Part shown: positions 1 through 10,908 of the stretch, in pieces | Position numbering within the stretch: position 1 is the stretch's first letter | Layout of the letters: the number at the start of each line of letters is the position of its first letter | Assembly: GCA_008931825.1 (NCBI GenBank) | Contig: QXVZ01002140.1 | Location: 1-23,141, forward strand | Direction: 5' to 3' | Length of the DNA stretch: 23,141 bases | From: Phallusia fumigata | Lineage: Eukaryota; Chordata; Ascidiacea; Phlebobranchia; Ascidiidae | Notes under the pieces: generated by a model | What the model saw: only the letters and a program-made list of their open reading frames with translations | Told to the model about the DNA's origin: nothing | Databases searched by the model: none | Made by a program: the position numbers and the translations under genes

Positions 1-2228
1 GGGAATGGTTGATGTTCGACAGATTATTCAAGCCAAATTTCACGCTGACAAAATATACGGTAAGTTTGGTTTTGTTTTACCATAGTAGCTTATTTATATT
101 ATACGATCAACGTTCTTAATAAAAATGTATATGTTAGGTTGTGTTTACAGACTAACAGTAAAAATAAAAAGTTATCTGAAGTACCTTTTTAACCAAAAAC
201 AGACAAATTTTTAAACAAATTTCCCTAATCTGAAATGAATTCACGTATACTTCGGAAAAGGAATTGCCACAAAACCGCGGGCAACATAACCTAACATCCA
301 GGAGCATGGTGCATCCGTTATATTTTTTAAAAATTAGCTTTCTGCAGTCTCTATCTTTCTATATCTATGTCATTTCAAAGTGGGACAATTTGTGCACAAT
401 GTTAGAGCCTGTTGATAAATTACCTCAAAACCAGTATATCCCAACTTTATGTTGATAACATTCTGCCCACAGTAAAAATAGGGTTTAGTATTTTGAATGT
501 TGACAAGTAAGTTACTGCCCATTAAAACGTAGCCACAAAGTACTGCGTAGCAATCGTTTCAACAGTCGCAATTGCCTTCGTCAGTATATGGGTGGAAAAC
601 TAGCAAAGGCCTCCCTATTGGACAAGATTTTCTTAAGCTTCTAGTTTCCTCAATTGAATCTCGGCATTACCGTGTTGGCATCCGATATAAACACATAAAC
701 ACAGACATAAAAAGTAGCTTTAAGTAAAAATGTTACGATCATACTATAGTGGATTCTTCGCAATGCAAACGTTTGGACAATCGCTGTTGTCATCATCAAG
801 GCAACAACACGATTCACAAAATTGCCGGTTTATACGGTGGACGACGTCTCTCCAAAATCAGGCCATTTGCGACATGAAAGAGTTCTAAAGTTCTACGTTC
901 TGCGTTGAAAGCACAGCGCCTTTTCACCTCTAACGTAAATTGCAGCGTCTCTGCAACTGAAACCGGATGAAGTTTGTTTCAAGTATTGCGAAGTTTCTGA
1001 ACTGGAAAAGGCTCAGAACGTACTGACGGAAATTATTGAACACAAGACGATTGAAGTAGTAGAAGGCTTCAACGATGTAGTGACTACGCCAGGATGGAAA
1101 CCATTAAAACGAAATCTGAGCGCATCTGGAAGCGTTCAAATATACATTAATGTAAGAGTATATGTATTTTATAGTAGTTTCTAAATTTGCTGATGTTTGA
1201 AGTTAGCTATATTGCACAAATTGTACCGACTTGGTCATGCAAATGTATGTAATGCAAATGTACACTTTTCCGGTAAATATTTGATGAGTTAACCCTTTTT
1301 GCAAAAAACAACGTAAGTAGTTTATATGATAGCAAACAAAGCTTTGAGGTCAAAAATTTTGTAACAAGTTTTTTCGGCAGATTAAAATGCTTTAAATAGA
1401 TTTGCTTTTACTTGAGTAAACTTTTAGACATTGCCATCTCATAATAAACTTTTGCAATTCACAGAAACCAAATTCAAGCATCGATGTGGTTGGTTTACCC
1501 AAAGCATTTCGCAATGCATGTCAACAAATTGGGAACTTCATCGAAGAAAACGTCCATGTCACAAAGTTGTTTAAAAAGAATCTGTTTGTGGTCGAATACT
1601 TCAAAAATTACATAAAGTCGCGAAAAGAATATGACGAAAAAACGAAAGAAGTGCGGTTGGATTACAAAACAAATGAAGACAATGCACACGTTATGGTGAC
1701 TGGGAAAAAGAAACCTGTTGCAGCCAGTAAGTAAAGTTCTAATTTTCTGTGTATACATTTAAAAAACCGATTTAATTTGTTTATTTTCAATTTTTGCCTT
1801 TTAAAGAGTCTCCCGTGAACTTAATAGTGTTGTCCCTCAGTTTTGGTTTAGTTTCAAATAACGCATTGCCATAAAGTTTATTTCATAAACTTTATTTAAG
1901 GATTAAACCGAAGGTGTTGTTTGCCATTGCGACCTAAAAAATGTTACTCTTTAGCTTTTGTCGCATTGTTACAATCAAATTGCAATAAGTTGGACTCAAA
2001 ACCAGAGGTTTATCATGTACACTTTCGACTCAAGTTTTAGATTGGCTGGATGAAATCAGCAAGGACCTTTACACCAGGAAACGTGACATCAGCGAACCAG
2101 GAATGCCGGAGTATTTCAAAAGCAAGAAGGGGAAAGATAAAATAGAAGCAATATCACAAACAAATCGATGTATCGGTGCAATCAATCCAACTTACGTTGA
2201 ACGAAACAAATCATCATCTAGCGAATCA
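1..2228 (+). CDS. Gene 1 KH-like repeat region (four exons)
   Basis: Exons 1-59, 946-1151, 1465-1726 and 2041-2228. The first reads MVDVRQIIQAKFHADKIY and ends in phase 1 at a GTAAGT donor; it matches VDVRQFIQDEFKKRS in gene 2 (18788-18932), showing that the two genes are paralogues. The next exon (SLQLKPDEVCFKY...) contains a helix followed by a beta-rich stretch. The third (SSIDVVGLPKAFRNACQQI...) has the helix-strand pattern of KH-like modules. The fourth (WLDEISKDLYTRKRDISE...) includes a PEYFKSKKGKDKIEAI segment, resembling the short helix and strand that close KH-like units in PARP14. In the family these modules are thought to bind nucleic acid or help assembly. Individual repeat boundaries cannot be fixed by eye. 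Confidence 0.7.
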
Positions 2229-5200
2229 GTAAGATTTCTTTTACATATGCGCCAAATGTATTTAATCGATAGAATCTTTATAAACATTACTCTGTTGAAC
2301 ATTGACCTTTGCATCGATCAAAAAACGAAAGTAACAAAAAATCACGGGTAAAAAGAAAAATTTTAAAACAACAAAAAATTACAGACCGAATAGACCTGAA
2401 GGTCCTTGATATTAATTTTTTTAGTAAACGCATTCTTTCAAATAAAACAAAACACTGTAAATGATCAAATGTCGAGGGTAAACTTATTAATGTTGCGTAG
2501 GTTGAACTGGCTGAATTTACCAACAATGAACCAGTATTTGCAGAACCCTTGTCGAATTTACAGGAAGATGTACAAATGGAATCTCTCATTCGCCATGGCA
2601 AAGTAAGTATTTTTGTGCGTATTCAGGAAATGTTGGTCGGACTCGACTGTTTAAATATACTGTTTGCTAAATTTCAATGCAGGCTCCAGTAACGAATGAT
2701 GATGTCAAAAAAAATCAGCTGAAACTTAGCGTGGATATAGGAGACATATCTACCTTTCAGGTAGGCATATCTAAAAGCTTGTGTTCATAGAAGTTGATAT
2801 TACCGTAACTCGACCATCAACGTTGTAACGGGCCTCATTTACACAACCCTGTTCAAAAGTTGTGAAAACTTAGTGTTGTAAAACTTTAGTTGCTATAAAT
2901 TGATTAAACTTCATGTTGTGCCAAAAAGTAGGTTGCATTTTTAGGCTGACGTTATCGTGACATCGACGGCGCCTTATAACTTTGCAAGTGGCCAAGGATC
3001 GGCAATATCCAAAGCTTTAGTAAAACAAGCTGGACGTGACTTGCAGGTGTATATTGATGTGCTAGTCATGAATGTTATCTAACCGCGATATACAACTAAA
3101 ATGGTTGCTTTTAGGAATCCTGCAGTGCGGCAAGTTACAAGGGACTGAAAACCGGCGATGTTGTTCCAACCCAAGGATTTAATCTATCCTGCCATGAGGT
3201 TTATCACGTTATGCTTTCCAAATACAATCATTTCGATAGCCTGACCAAATTACGCAAGGCGATTTTAAAATGCCTTGACATGGCTGAAGGATCAGGGTAC
3301 ACCTCCATTGCTTTTCCAGCTTTGGGCGCTGGAGGTTTTGGTTTTCCGTCCAACGGCGTGGTAAAGCTATTGGATGATATTGTTCAAAGTCGCAAGGACA
3401 CAAATCTACAAACTGTTAATTTGGTTGTGTTTAACAGTGACACCGACACTTTAAAGGTAAATTAACCTTAAATCCAAATGTTTTTCGGCATTGGTGCACG
3501 ATGTAACAGTTTTTTTACAATTTGCGAAAAATAAAACCAAATTTGATTAAATAGTACTTTTATTGCAACAATATTTTGATTAAGGCTTGCAGTATTTTTA
3601 TAAAAACACGAAGTTTATTGATATGTCAGAACCAGTAATTTTTTGTAAATTTTTAGGCGATTCAAGATGAACTGTCCCTAACCTTGCCTCAAGCACTACC
3701 AACAACAGCGCCTGCTCAAACTACAGTGCAAATAATTGTTAAGCAGGCTGATATTACTTCAACCAGCAGCAAAGCAATTGTCAACTCGACAAATCAATTC
3801 ATTCTCTCAGGTTTGTTATTTTGGACAACAAATTCTGTCCACAACATAAAACTATTGTCGAAGTGCAAAAAATGCTCATGAAGGTGTTGGGGAAGGGTCG
3901 ATGTGGCTAAAATTTCAACCTTATTGGAAACCAAGCGTTTCTTACTGCAAGAACTGGTTGACATTAAAGTTTGTAGACAATTATTTTCTTAAATTTGCTG
4001 GAAAAAAATCGCTTTGTTTATCCAGGTGCTGTAAGCAAAGCCATTGTCGCTAAAGCAGGACAAAACATTATCCAGGAGCTTGCTAATCCTCAAATCAGCT
4101 CAACAAACAGTATGCGAGTAACAAGTGGAGGAAATTTGTGTCAGTATATTCTTCATCTCAATGTACCCAGAGACATCAATCAACTGGATAAACTGCTTGT
4201 TGAATGTTTTTGTGAAGCTGATCGTCTTGGTGTACAGGATTTAGCAATTCCCCCAGTTGGCACTGGTAGGTCAAGTTTCGGTAATCGAATTGAGCAGTAA
4301 AGGAAACAAAGCTACAGCAACACTTAGTTTTGTCATAACGTTATCTGTAATTGGAATCACGCATTCGTAAATTTGTAACTTGTCTTAATATACAAAATTG
4401 TTGTTTTAACAGGTGGAATTGGTTTGCAGAGCGGACCAGTGGCCAAGTGCCTGGCTTCAGCTATTGACAAGTTTGACAAAACAAATCCGGCACATTTAAA
4501 GAAAATCGAGGTCTACGTGTTCCAGGGAAGTATGCTGCCCGACTTTCAACGAGAATTATTAAACCCACCTAAACCGCGCCAGGGGCTATATTCAATGATC
4601 AAGAGCACTGCTGCTAATGTGTTCAATTTGACTGGTATGATATTTTTATTCTATTATAGGCAACACGCTTAATCAGTATTCTGCAAAGAAACTGCGTTTG
4701 ACCCTAAAATTTGGTGACGCTTTTGTAACTCAAACTAGTAAAGTTACTGTCATGGGCGCAACTAGGGGGTAGGTTTGTCGGCATGCCCATTACTTCAGTA
4801 ACAATGGAGATTCTTTGAGTCAGAGAAACTTCTTTCGTCATTCTAACACTGAAACTTGCACAATTAAAATTAATATTCTGCAATATTTTTTTGACAGAGG
4901 ACGCACGCTTTTATAACACACAATGAACGATAACGCAACATGCCTTCTAATGCTAATGCAAGAAGATAAGATAAGATATTTTAGACACTTTCGGAAGTGT
5001 AAATTAAATTGCTTGGATACATCCGAAATTACAGATTGCACATATTTAAATAAAGGTTTCTACACGATTGCATAATAAAGTTTGTAAACGTTACTGATTG
5101 TGTAGAAATACACAGTATCAAGATGACCGCCAATGGAACTTCAGTTGCTCAATATTACTTAATCATTCGCCGCTATAATTTACTGAAGTTTATACACCAG

Positions 5201-8053
5201 GTTAGCTCACACAACAAAGAATATTACCTTTCTAATTGCTAACCAAACAATAAACAAAGCAGCAAACAAGTTCTAACACAAGAAACCCTGAAAATGACTA
5301 CAAAACTGGACCTGGCTACAGTTTGCGTTCGCGCCTGACGTAACAATCAAGGGATTGTTTTGCAATGCGCAAAAAGCGTGTAAAAGGTCGCATAAATCGC
5401 AGGTATGGAAATGGGGACTATTAAAGTACAGCCACACAATCCAACCCTTTCGACTGCAAGTATTAGAGCCTTGTTTATTCTTTTCTAGAAGCGAGTAGTG
5501 ATCATGGAAAATCCCTTACTTGCAAATTGTAATGGCCTTATAGTCTTCTACAGATATTGTATATTGTACTGCCACAGGCTCAGGTCACCATTGGGCTATT
5601 GTTCTAAGCTTTGTGAAGTAAAAATGCTGCCTTCCAATTTGCAATGCGAGGTTAGCACCTAGTCCTAGAAGTTGTGTGAAATTGTACTGTACCGTAGTTG
5701 ACCCTTGAGTAACTTAATAGAGATTTGTTGGCGCTAAATAGGTGCTGTTGGATTTGATTTTAGCGTAGTAAAGGTGGAATGGACCAAAATATTAACAACT
5801 TTTTGTTGGAGTAGTCACTCTACTTATAAGTAAACAAAGAATACAAATAACACAATAAAAATACCAAAAATACATGTATTTTGCACTTGTATTTTGCCCG
5901 CCACAAAAAATGCAGTATTTTTGCAACCCTAGTTAAGTAGTTGTTTTAGTTAAACTATCTACCACACCAAGTAGTTAGTCAGATAGTTTGGTATCATTTC
6001 CAACGTCAATATATATGTACCGTCAACGACAAACAGCCAATCAAGAGTAGGTAACAACATATGGCATACTTCTGCGAGGTTATAAATGATGAAGGTGTTG
6101 ATGGTGTTACGAGTAAGCCTTCTACAGCTACCGAAATTAATGTTTAAACTTTAAACAGTAGTTAGTTAGTCAGTTATAGTAGTACGTTTTAAAATTGCTT
6201 TCCAGCTTACTTAACTTTTCGTATAGGTTAATTGGGTCCAAAACACCTTGTTTTTAAGCAACTTGTTTAAACACAGGACACTAGGAAAAACAGAGGGACT
6301 TTGAACTGTATAGTGCAAAGCGATTGCACGAAGCACTTAACATTTTGGCATTTTTTTATCCTTTGCTACTTTTGTAGGAACGTCAAAAACACCAACAGCA
6401 TCAAAACCAACATCAATCTTACCTAAAAAAGGCAGTTCAACGACAAAAGAATCAGTCTGTGTTTTGTTTTGTTCATGGAATTTGAACGACGTAAAACAGG
6501 TATCTTGAACGACCACTATTTTACAATAAGTCAAGTGTAGACTCTCGAACGGTTCCCCCTTTTTTGATTCAATAGTTGTAATATCCAATTATTAAGTAGC
6601 TAACAAACATCCGTCTTGGTGTAATTAGGAAGTTTGCCAAACAATAATAATTTTGTTGTTGCTAGGCATTAGATGCAGTACAAGATGTTGTTGATGAACT
6701 AAGTATCACCAAATCAATAAAAAACGAAGCAATCGAAGAACTGACCGTTGAGCAGCAACGTCAATTGCTGTCAATCATGAAAAAATCGAATGTGATAATG
6801 GAAAAAACATCCAGCATGTAAAATAGTTTGTGTTTTTAAATGGTCACATAATGTCCGGAGAATTAGGGATTTTGATGATCGACATGACAACTACCTTCAG
6901 GACATTGTAGTTAAACGAAAGCCACATAAATTTTAACTTTCCTTTTTAAGACCTCCTTGCAATTATTAATAATTTGACACCAAGGAGTTTTGCAATACAC
7001 TTTGTAACTATTTTTTATTGGTTTTCGAAGTTGGTTTTCATGTACCACTGAGATAATTAATTTCCTTTGTCGAATATCCGCTTTAACTGGTTTGATGAAC
7101 AAAATAGGGAAATAACCATCCAAGGCGTACAAAACAATGTGTTGGAAGCACACACCCGGGCAAACGACATTGTTCAAAAAGCTGGACATGCCCTGCAAAT
7201 CTCGGAGTACGTGGCGTGGAAATACGATGACCACCAGCATTCTACGGAAAATGATTTCTCTGCTGAAACCAATTATGAGCTGGAAAGTGCTTTTAAGGTT
7301 TGATATTTTTGTTTGATTTGATACAAACATATTTTAAGCCATGTTACACTAGAAATGTTTTTTGTGTTCCCAACTGAATGAAAAATTACGCAGTAATAAG
7401 TATGGTCGAATTAATTATGTATGCTTTTCGTTATTACGCAACGGCGTACGCCTCAAGTATAATACCCCTAATGCGCCAAAATATTTTGTGTCATATCACC
7501 CGTTTTATTTCAAGACCTAAAATCCATGTTGTAAATTTGTGATAAACACGGATTCAAAATTCGGATAAACAAAAAACGGCTTTCGGAGGGAATTTGTATT
7601 GTTGGTTTATATTAAGTTAATTCGTTGTTTGAAACCTCGAACACCAGCGATACAACCTTTAGCAAAACGTAACATTTTGGAAAAGACAAGACTAAGACAA
7701 TAGGTGATATTTTAAGTAGACTGTTGATATTCAACTGCTCGAGTTTTCATTGGTCAGCTGCAAATCTGTATTTTGCATTAAAATTTGTTTGAACATTAAC
7801 TTAAGGGCATATTGGGTCGTAATGTTTATTCATGTCGGCTCCGGTGTGTCTCTAGTTTAATGTAGGTTGTTAAAATCATTCAAACATGGTTTAGCAGAAA
7901 AATAAAAAAGGAAAATTTCAAATCACTGCGACGATTAACGGCAAACAAGTTGAGCTTCAAATTGATTTCTCGCAAATGGAGGCTACAACTGACACAGGAA
8001 ATATCTCAACAAAGTACGATTTGAAAAGATCGATTGCTTCAAATGTCGACTAA
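1..8053 (+). CDS. Gene 1: PARP14-like protein (KH-like, two macrodomains, WWE), 5' partial, no catalytic domain seen
   Basis: Multi-exon gene entering from the left edge. Exons supported by splice sites and compatible phase are 1-59, 946-1151, 1465-1726, 2041-2228, 2501-2602, 2683-2760, 2945-3046, 3115-3456, 3657-3810, 4026-4265, 4413-4634, 6378-6499, 6666-6817, about 7073-7297 and 7898-8053. Every junction keeps frame except the one into the 7073-7297 exon, where no usable AG is present. The product (about 870 visible residues) has the PARP14 order: KH-like repeats, macrodomains, KH-like, WWE. The reading frame stops at TAA 8051-8053, directly after the WWE, where family members usually continue into the ADP-ribosyltransferase fold. 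It therefore looks like a reader or eraser of ADP-ribose rather than a writer. The upstream RRM/KH exons are presumably left of the window, as in gene 2. The family assignment is strong; catalytic activity and expression are unknown. Confidence 0.85.
60..945 (+). other. Gene 1 intron (886 bp)
   Basis: Starts with GTAAGT at 60 and ends with a CAG at 943-945. Phase 1 is kept across it: the G at 59 joins CG at 946-947. Both strands hold only short unconvincing reading frames. I see no recognisable gene or element inside it. Confidence 0.75.
1152..1464 (+). other. Gene 1 intron (313 bp)
   Basis: GTAAGA donor at 1152, acceptor TTCACAG ending at 1464, phase 0. Nothing else noted inside. Confidence 0.8.
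1727..2040 (+). other. Gene 1 intron (314 bp)
   Basis: GTAAGT donor at 1727, acceptor AAGTTTTAG ending at 2040, phase 1. AT-rich, with no other feature seen. Confidence 0.8.
2501..2602 (+). CDS. Gene 1 acidic linker exon
   Basis: A 34-codon phase-0 exon after GCGTAG, ending at a GTAAGT donor. It reads VELAEFTNNEPVFAEPLSNL and continues with an acidic-polar stretch. There is no domain signature; it looks like a flexible linker between the KH-like region and macrodomain A. Gene 2 has no counterpart visible in this window. Confidence 0.7.
2683..3456 (+). CDS. Gene 1 macrodomain A
   Basis: Three exons (2683-2760, 2945-3046, 3115-3456), all phase 0, encode one complete macrodomain of about 170 residues. 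The opening is LKLSVDIGDISTFQ followed by ADVIVTSTA, the usual beta strand leading to the ADP-ribose adenine/ribose loop. It continues SGQGSAISKALVKQAG (first binding helix). Later come SIAFPALGAGGFGFPSNGVV, the phosphate-binding loop, and VNLVVFNSD. The Asn-x-x-Asn pair usual in the first loop is replaced by Thr-x-x-Ala, while the glycine-rich second loop is intact. Family members bind ADP-ribosylated proteins or hydrolyse the link. Loss of the Asn pair argues for altered or weakened hydrolysis (inference). This domain is absent from the assembled gene 2. Confidence 0.88.
3657..4634 (+). CDS. Gene 1 macrodomain B
   Basis: Exons 3657-3810, 4026-4265 and 4413-4634, joined in phase 1 at both internal introns. 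A Pro/Ala/Thr-rich linker (TLPQALPTTAPAQTT) precedes VQIIVKQADITSTSS and AIVNSTNQFILSG, a standard first loop with both Asn residues. Next come GAVSKAIVAKAGQNIIQELA, GGNLCQYILHLNVP, and LAIPPVGTGGIGLQSG as the phosphate loop. The domain ends with KKIEVYVFQG and a helix to PDFQRELLNPP. It is closely similar to the only macrodomain of gene 2; the central 240-nt exon has the same length and phase in both, with 55 of 81 residues identical by my hand count. It probably binds ADP-ribose; whether it hydrolyses it is unknown. Confidence 0.9.
4635..6377 (+). other. Gene 1 intron (1,743 bp)
   Basis: GTATGA donor at 4635, acceptor TTTTGTAG ending at 6377, phase 1. It contains no supported exon. Repeat-like stretches occur, for example GGGCGCAACTAGGGGG near 4754 and the CCCGCCACAAAAAATGCAG region near 5897 that runs into GCAACCCTAG. 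Both look like transposon ends, but I could not pair them into a complete element. Confidence 0.7.
6378..7297 (+). CDS. Gene 1 KH-like module before the WWE
   Basis: Exons 6378-6499, 6666-6817 and about 7073-7297. The first ends SVCVLFCSWNLNDVKQ, matching SVRITFCSWFSADVDK in gene 2. The second (ALDAVQDVVDELSITKSIKN...) contains NEAIEELTVEQQRQLLSIM and ends in phase 2 at GTAAAA. The third opens IRFNWFDEQNREITIQGVQ then NNVLEAHTRANDIVQKA, a strand-loop-strand-helix arrangement typical of the KH-like unit between the last macrodomain and WWE in PARP14. Its last third (EYVAWKYDD...) starts the WWE domain. The start of the third exon is unresolved: no AG lies between the in-frame stop at 7058-7060 and the coding sequence, so a base change, an indel or an unusual splice site is involved. 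Confidence 0.75.
7298..7897 (+). other. Gene 1 intron (600 bp)
   Basis: GTTTGA donor at 7298, acceptor TTTAGCAG ending at 7897, phase 0, splitting the WWE domain. I see no further gene or element. Confidence 0.75.
7898..8053 (+). CDS. Gene 1 last exon: C-terminal half of WWE and stop
   Basis: Reads KNKKGKFQITATINGKQVEL then QIDFSQMEATTDTGNISTKY and ends ASNVD-stop (TAA 8051-8053). The G-K-x-V-E-L-x-I-DF-x-x-M pattern followed by a TG pair is the classic end of a WWE domain; the first half (WKYDD... NYELESAFK) is on the preceding exon. WWE domains recognise iso-ADP-ribose or terminal ADP-ribose. The frame closes only about a dozen residues past the WWE, leaving no room for a transferase domain. 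Confidence 0.82.
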   Translation, partial: KNKKGKFQITATINGKQVELQIDFSQMEATTDTGNISTKYDLKRSIASNVD

Positions 8054-8292
8054 GCTACAGTTGAATCATTACTTTCATACAGTAGTGCCTACAAAACAGG
8101 TAGATTTTCGAAGTAAACTGTTAAACGGTTTTGCTTGTCTTAAAATGTTGTTTGATAGTTGTGTTTCACTTTAATATGTAACAACGTCTTCGTAATGCAT
8201 CTGATATTTAGATATCAAAACATTTTCACAAAACAAACATGTTTTCTATAATTGGAATGGTCTGATACTATGTATACTTAACCCTTTTCTCA

Positions 8293-8298
8293 ATTAAA
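8293..8298 (+). terminator. Possible polyadenylation signal of gene 1
   Basis: ATTAAA, a common variant of AATAAA, about 240 nt after the gene 1 stop. No perfect AATAAA lies closer. This is a positional guess only. Confidence 0.25.
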
Positions 8299-8912
8299 TG
8301 TCTGTGGATTTTCATAGTGTACATTACATCATGTTAAATAATTTTATTTTTTAATGAAGTTTATCTAATGCTGAGTAGCGAGTCATCTTTCAATTGTCAG
8401 CGCTTCAATGTTTCTAGTCCAAATGTATTCCGTGATGCGTGTATTTACAGCCTAGAATGTATACAATGCACGGCCACAAATCCCGGGGAGACGGGGAGAC
8501 ATGTTCTCCAATATTTTAGATTTGTTTGTTTCAAAAAAGATGTTTTTCGTACAATGTACAGTAAAATATACATAGTGCATTAAACTGGTGAAGTATTGCC
8601 TCTTTTGTGTGTGACTAGTTAATGAAATCGTTAATATGAGTTGACAAAGCTGAAAAATAACGATAACGATAAAAACACACTAAGATAAAACTGAAGGAAA
8701 AGAAATGGAAAGGGGTGTTTCAGATATGGAGGATGCGTATTGTTGTAGTATTTGCAAACGGTACTTTTTTGTGAAGGAAGAGCGTGAGATAGACTTTCTG
8801 ACGTGTAGTATTTCTTCCCATACTTTTGAACCTCGATGACAAATTGACCTTTAGCCAATCGCGGTGCTCACTGGGGGTTGGATTTAGTTCTGGCTGTCAA
8901 TAGGAAATAATG

Positions 8913-9091
8913 TCACAAAAAACTAAATTGCAAAAAGTTAGTAGCATAGATTTTGTTTCCAACGGCAGTGGTAAATATAGTCCCAATCAAAAGGAAGATA
9001 GCGGGCACAGTGCTGATGATTCCATAGCACTTCCATGCTGTTTGTGCCAAAGATCGTTGCAGATTTTTGTATTTCGAGTTTGTTGACTGCA
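8913..9091 (-). CDS. Possible minus-strand terminal exon encoding a small membrane segment
   Basis: On the minus strand an acceptor-like TCTATGCAG precedes a frame reading STNSKYKNLQRSLAQTAWKC, then YGIISTVPAIFLLIGTIFTT, ending in TGA. The second part is one plausible membrane helix preceded by a basic, Ala-containing amphipathic stretch. This loosely recalls the end of CD225/dispanin (IFITM-like) proteins, but the conserved first half of that domain was not found upstream on the same strand. It could equally be chance. Treat as unassigned. Confidence 0.22.
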
Positions 9092-10908
9092 TAGATGTTT
9101 GCAGAAACAGTATGATAGAAACACAATCAGCCTCAAAACATATTTTGATGGGCACCGCATTAACTTTGGATTTATTGACAAATTACGCCACAGCAGGTGT
9201 TTACATTACACTCCCAGGTTCGCTCAAATCATTGAACAGTTTGTCAAGTCCATTTAGATTTACTTGAACAAGTAAGGGTTGAAAAAATCGCTACAACACA
9301 GTTTGTCGCTGTTTGGGAAAATTCGGCGAATAATGTTTGGAGGTTTAGTAAGAAAGCAAGGATATTTTATGTTAGTCCATCTATTTGTTGTTGTTTACAA
9401 TGCAAAAAAAATAGGATGAAACTTAAAATCTAATTTAAAAAATTTCAATGCTTGGTTTTTGTAGCATATTTAAAACAATTTTAGCACTTTTTAAAGTAGT
9501 TTTGTTTGGCATGTTGCGTAACCGCATCAACCAGTATTTGTAACACAAAAATCGATATTGTGACGTCATAACTTTTCGCCAATTGATGGGCCGTCATCTA
9601 CGCGTAAATCACTCTATGTTAAAATCCCCCCTCCCCCACAATAATTTTATTGGATTTGCGCCACTAAACTTGAAAAACGCAAAAAACAGGTTGGACGTTT
9701 TTAGATTTGTTCAATCATTAAGCCCGACCCCGCTTACCCCCCTAGGTGGGTAAATTTATCAAGCAATATTAGAACTGGATGAACAGTTTGTAAAATATGA
9801 CGTTGTGGTGCATCAGTTGCTGTGTTAAATTAGTAGGGACAATATCATACAATGCCCGTCCAAATTTTATTAAATTAGTTATGTTTTCAAACATGTCATC
9901 TTGGTGCATTATTTGCCGTGTTTGATTCCAAAGCTTATAGAAGCAGTTTTCAGATTTATTTTACTTTAATGATTCGTCACTGACCTATCCGGCACCTTGA
10001 ATTCCGAAAAATTTGATTTGCTTTATTAATTACGTTCTGTCAAAAAAACCTTATGAATGAAAAAGTATGTATGTATTAGGTTTTGCCCCCACAAATTTTT
10101 TGCCTGCGCTCATGCCAGGATCTAAAGCAGTTCGATTGAAATCACAGTACAGTACATAAAAGACGAGATATTAAGGTTGATAATATAGTGCTGAAATTTC
10201 AGAGGTTCACAGCGGTACCTATGCGTTTGGCACTAAGATGTTTTGACGCCCCAACATTTAAACAAGAACAACAAACAGTATAAGTTATTAGTAACGTTTC
10301 ACATGGCTTGACTTTAAACTTGTCGCAACTTGGTTACCGTTGGTAAACATGCAGGCAACTAAATTTAACGGTTGGTTGGACTAACCCAATAGAGTCGAGG
10401 ACAAACAACCAAGCGCAAATAAGCTCGAGAACGCCATAAAACCGGTCTGGGTACATAAAATAGCAGTTGGTTGAGAGCATGCAACGTCGCCTGCAATAAG
10501 TAATGGAGAACAAAGGCGGACTGTCGAAATATTGAAAAAAATTAGACTTTACATTCTATTTCCATGATTTTTTCAAATTGTCAAATTCAGTTCTAAGATT
10601 GATAAAATAAATGCAATATAAACAGTAAATTATGGTTTTATAAAATTTTTTACACAAAACAAGGGATAGTCTCAAACTTTTGTACACGACTTTACTACAT
10701 AAAATTCGTCGTAACGTACATGGCTTCTTTACCAACCGACCATCAGAAATCAACTGCGAAAAATCGATTGTTTGTCAACGGTTTGTCGCACCACTCGCAT
10801 TCAGGGCCGGATTAAGCCCTTTAGATGCCCTAAGCACAAGTGAAGCAATCCTGATCAGATGGGGTTGTACATTTTTCATAAAGTGGTGCCTAGCTAGAAC
10901 CTATGGAG

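Noticed and set aside
264..455. 63-codon plus-strand frame inside the first gene 1 intron
   Set aside because: No domain resemblance and no need for it: exon 1-59 joins exon 946 in perfect phase.
8368..8583. 71-codon plus-strand frame after the gene 1 stop
   Set aside because: Low-complexity, Cys/Phe-rich composition without family resemblance; probably 3' spacer.
8631..8858. Minus-strand frame starting MAKGQFVIEVQKYGKKYY
   Set aside because: The second half is simple Phe/Leu/Ser sequence from a purine-rich tract, and no adjoining exon supports it.
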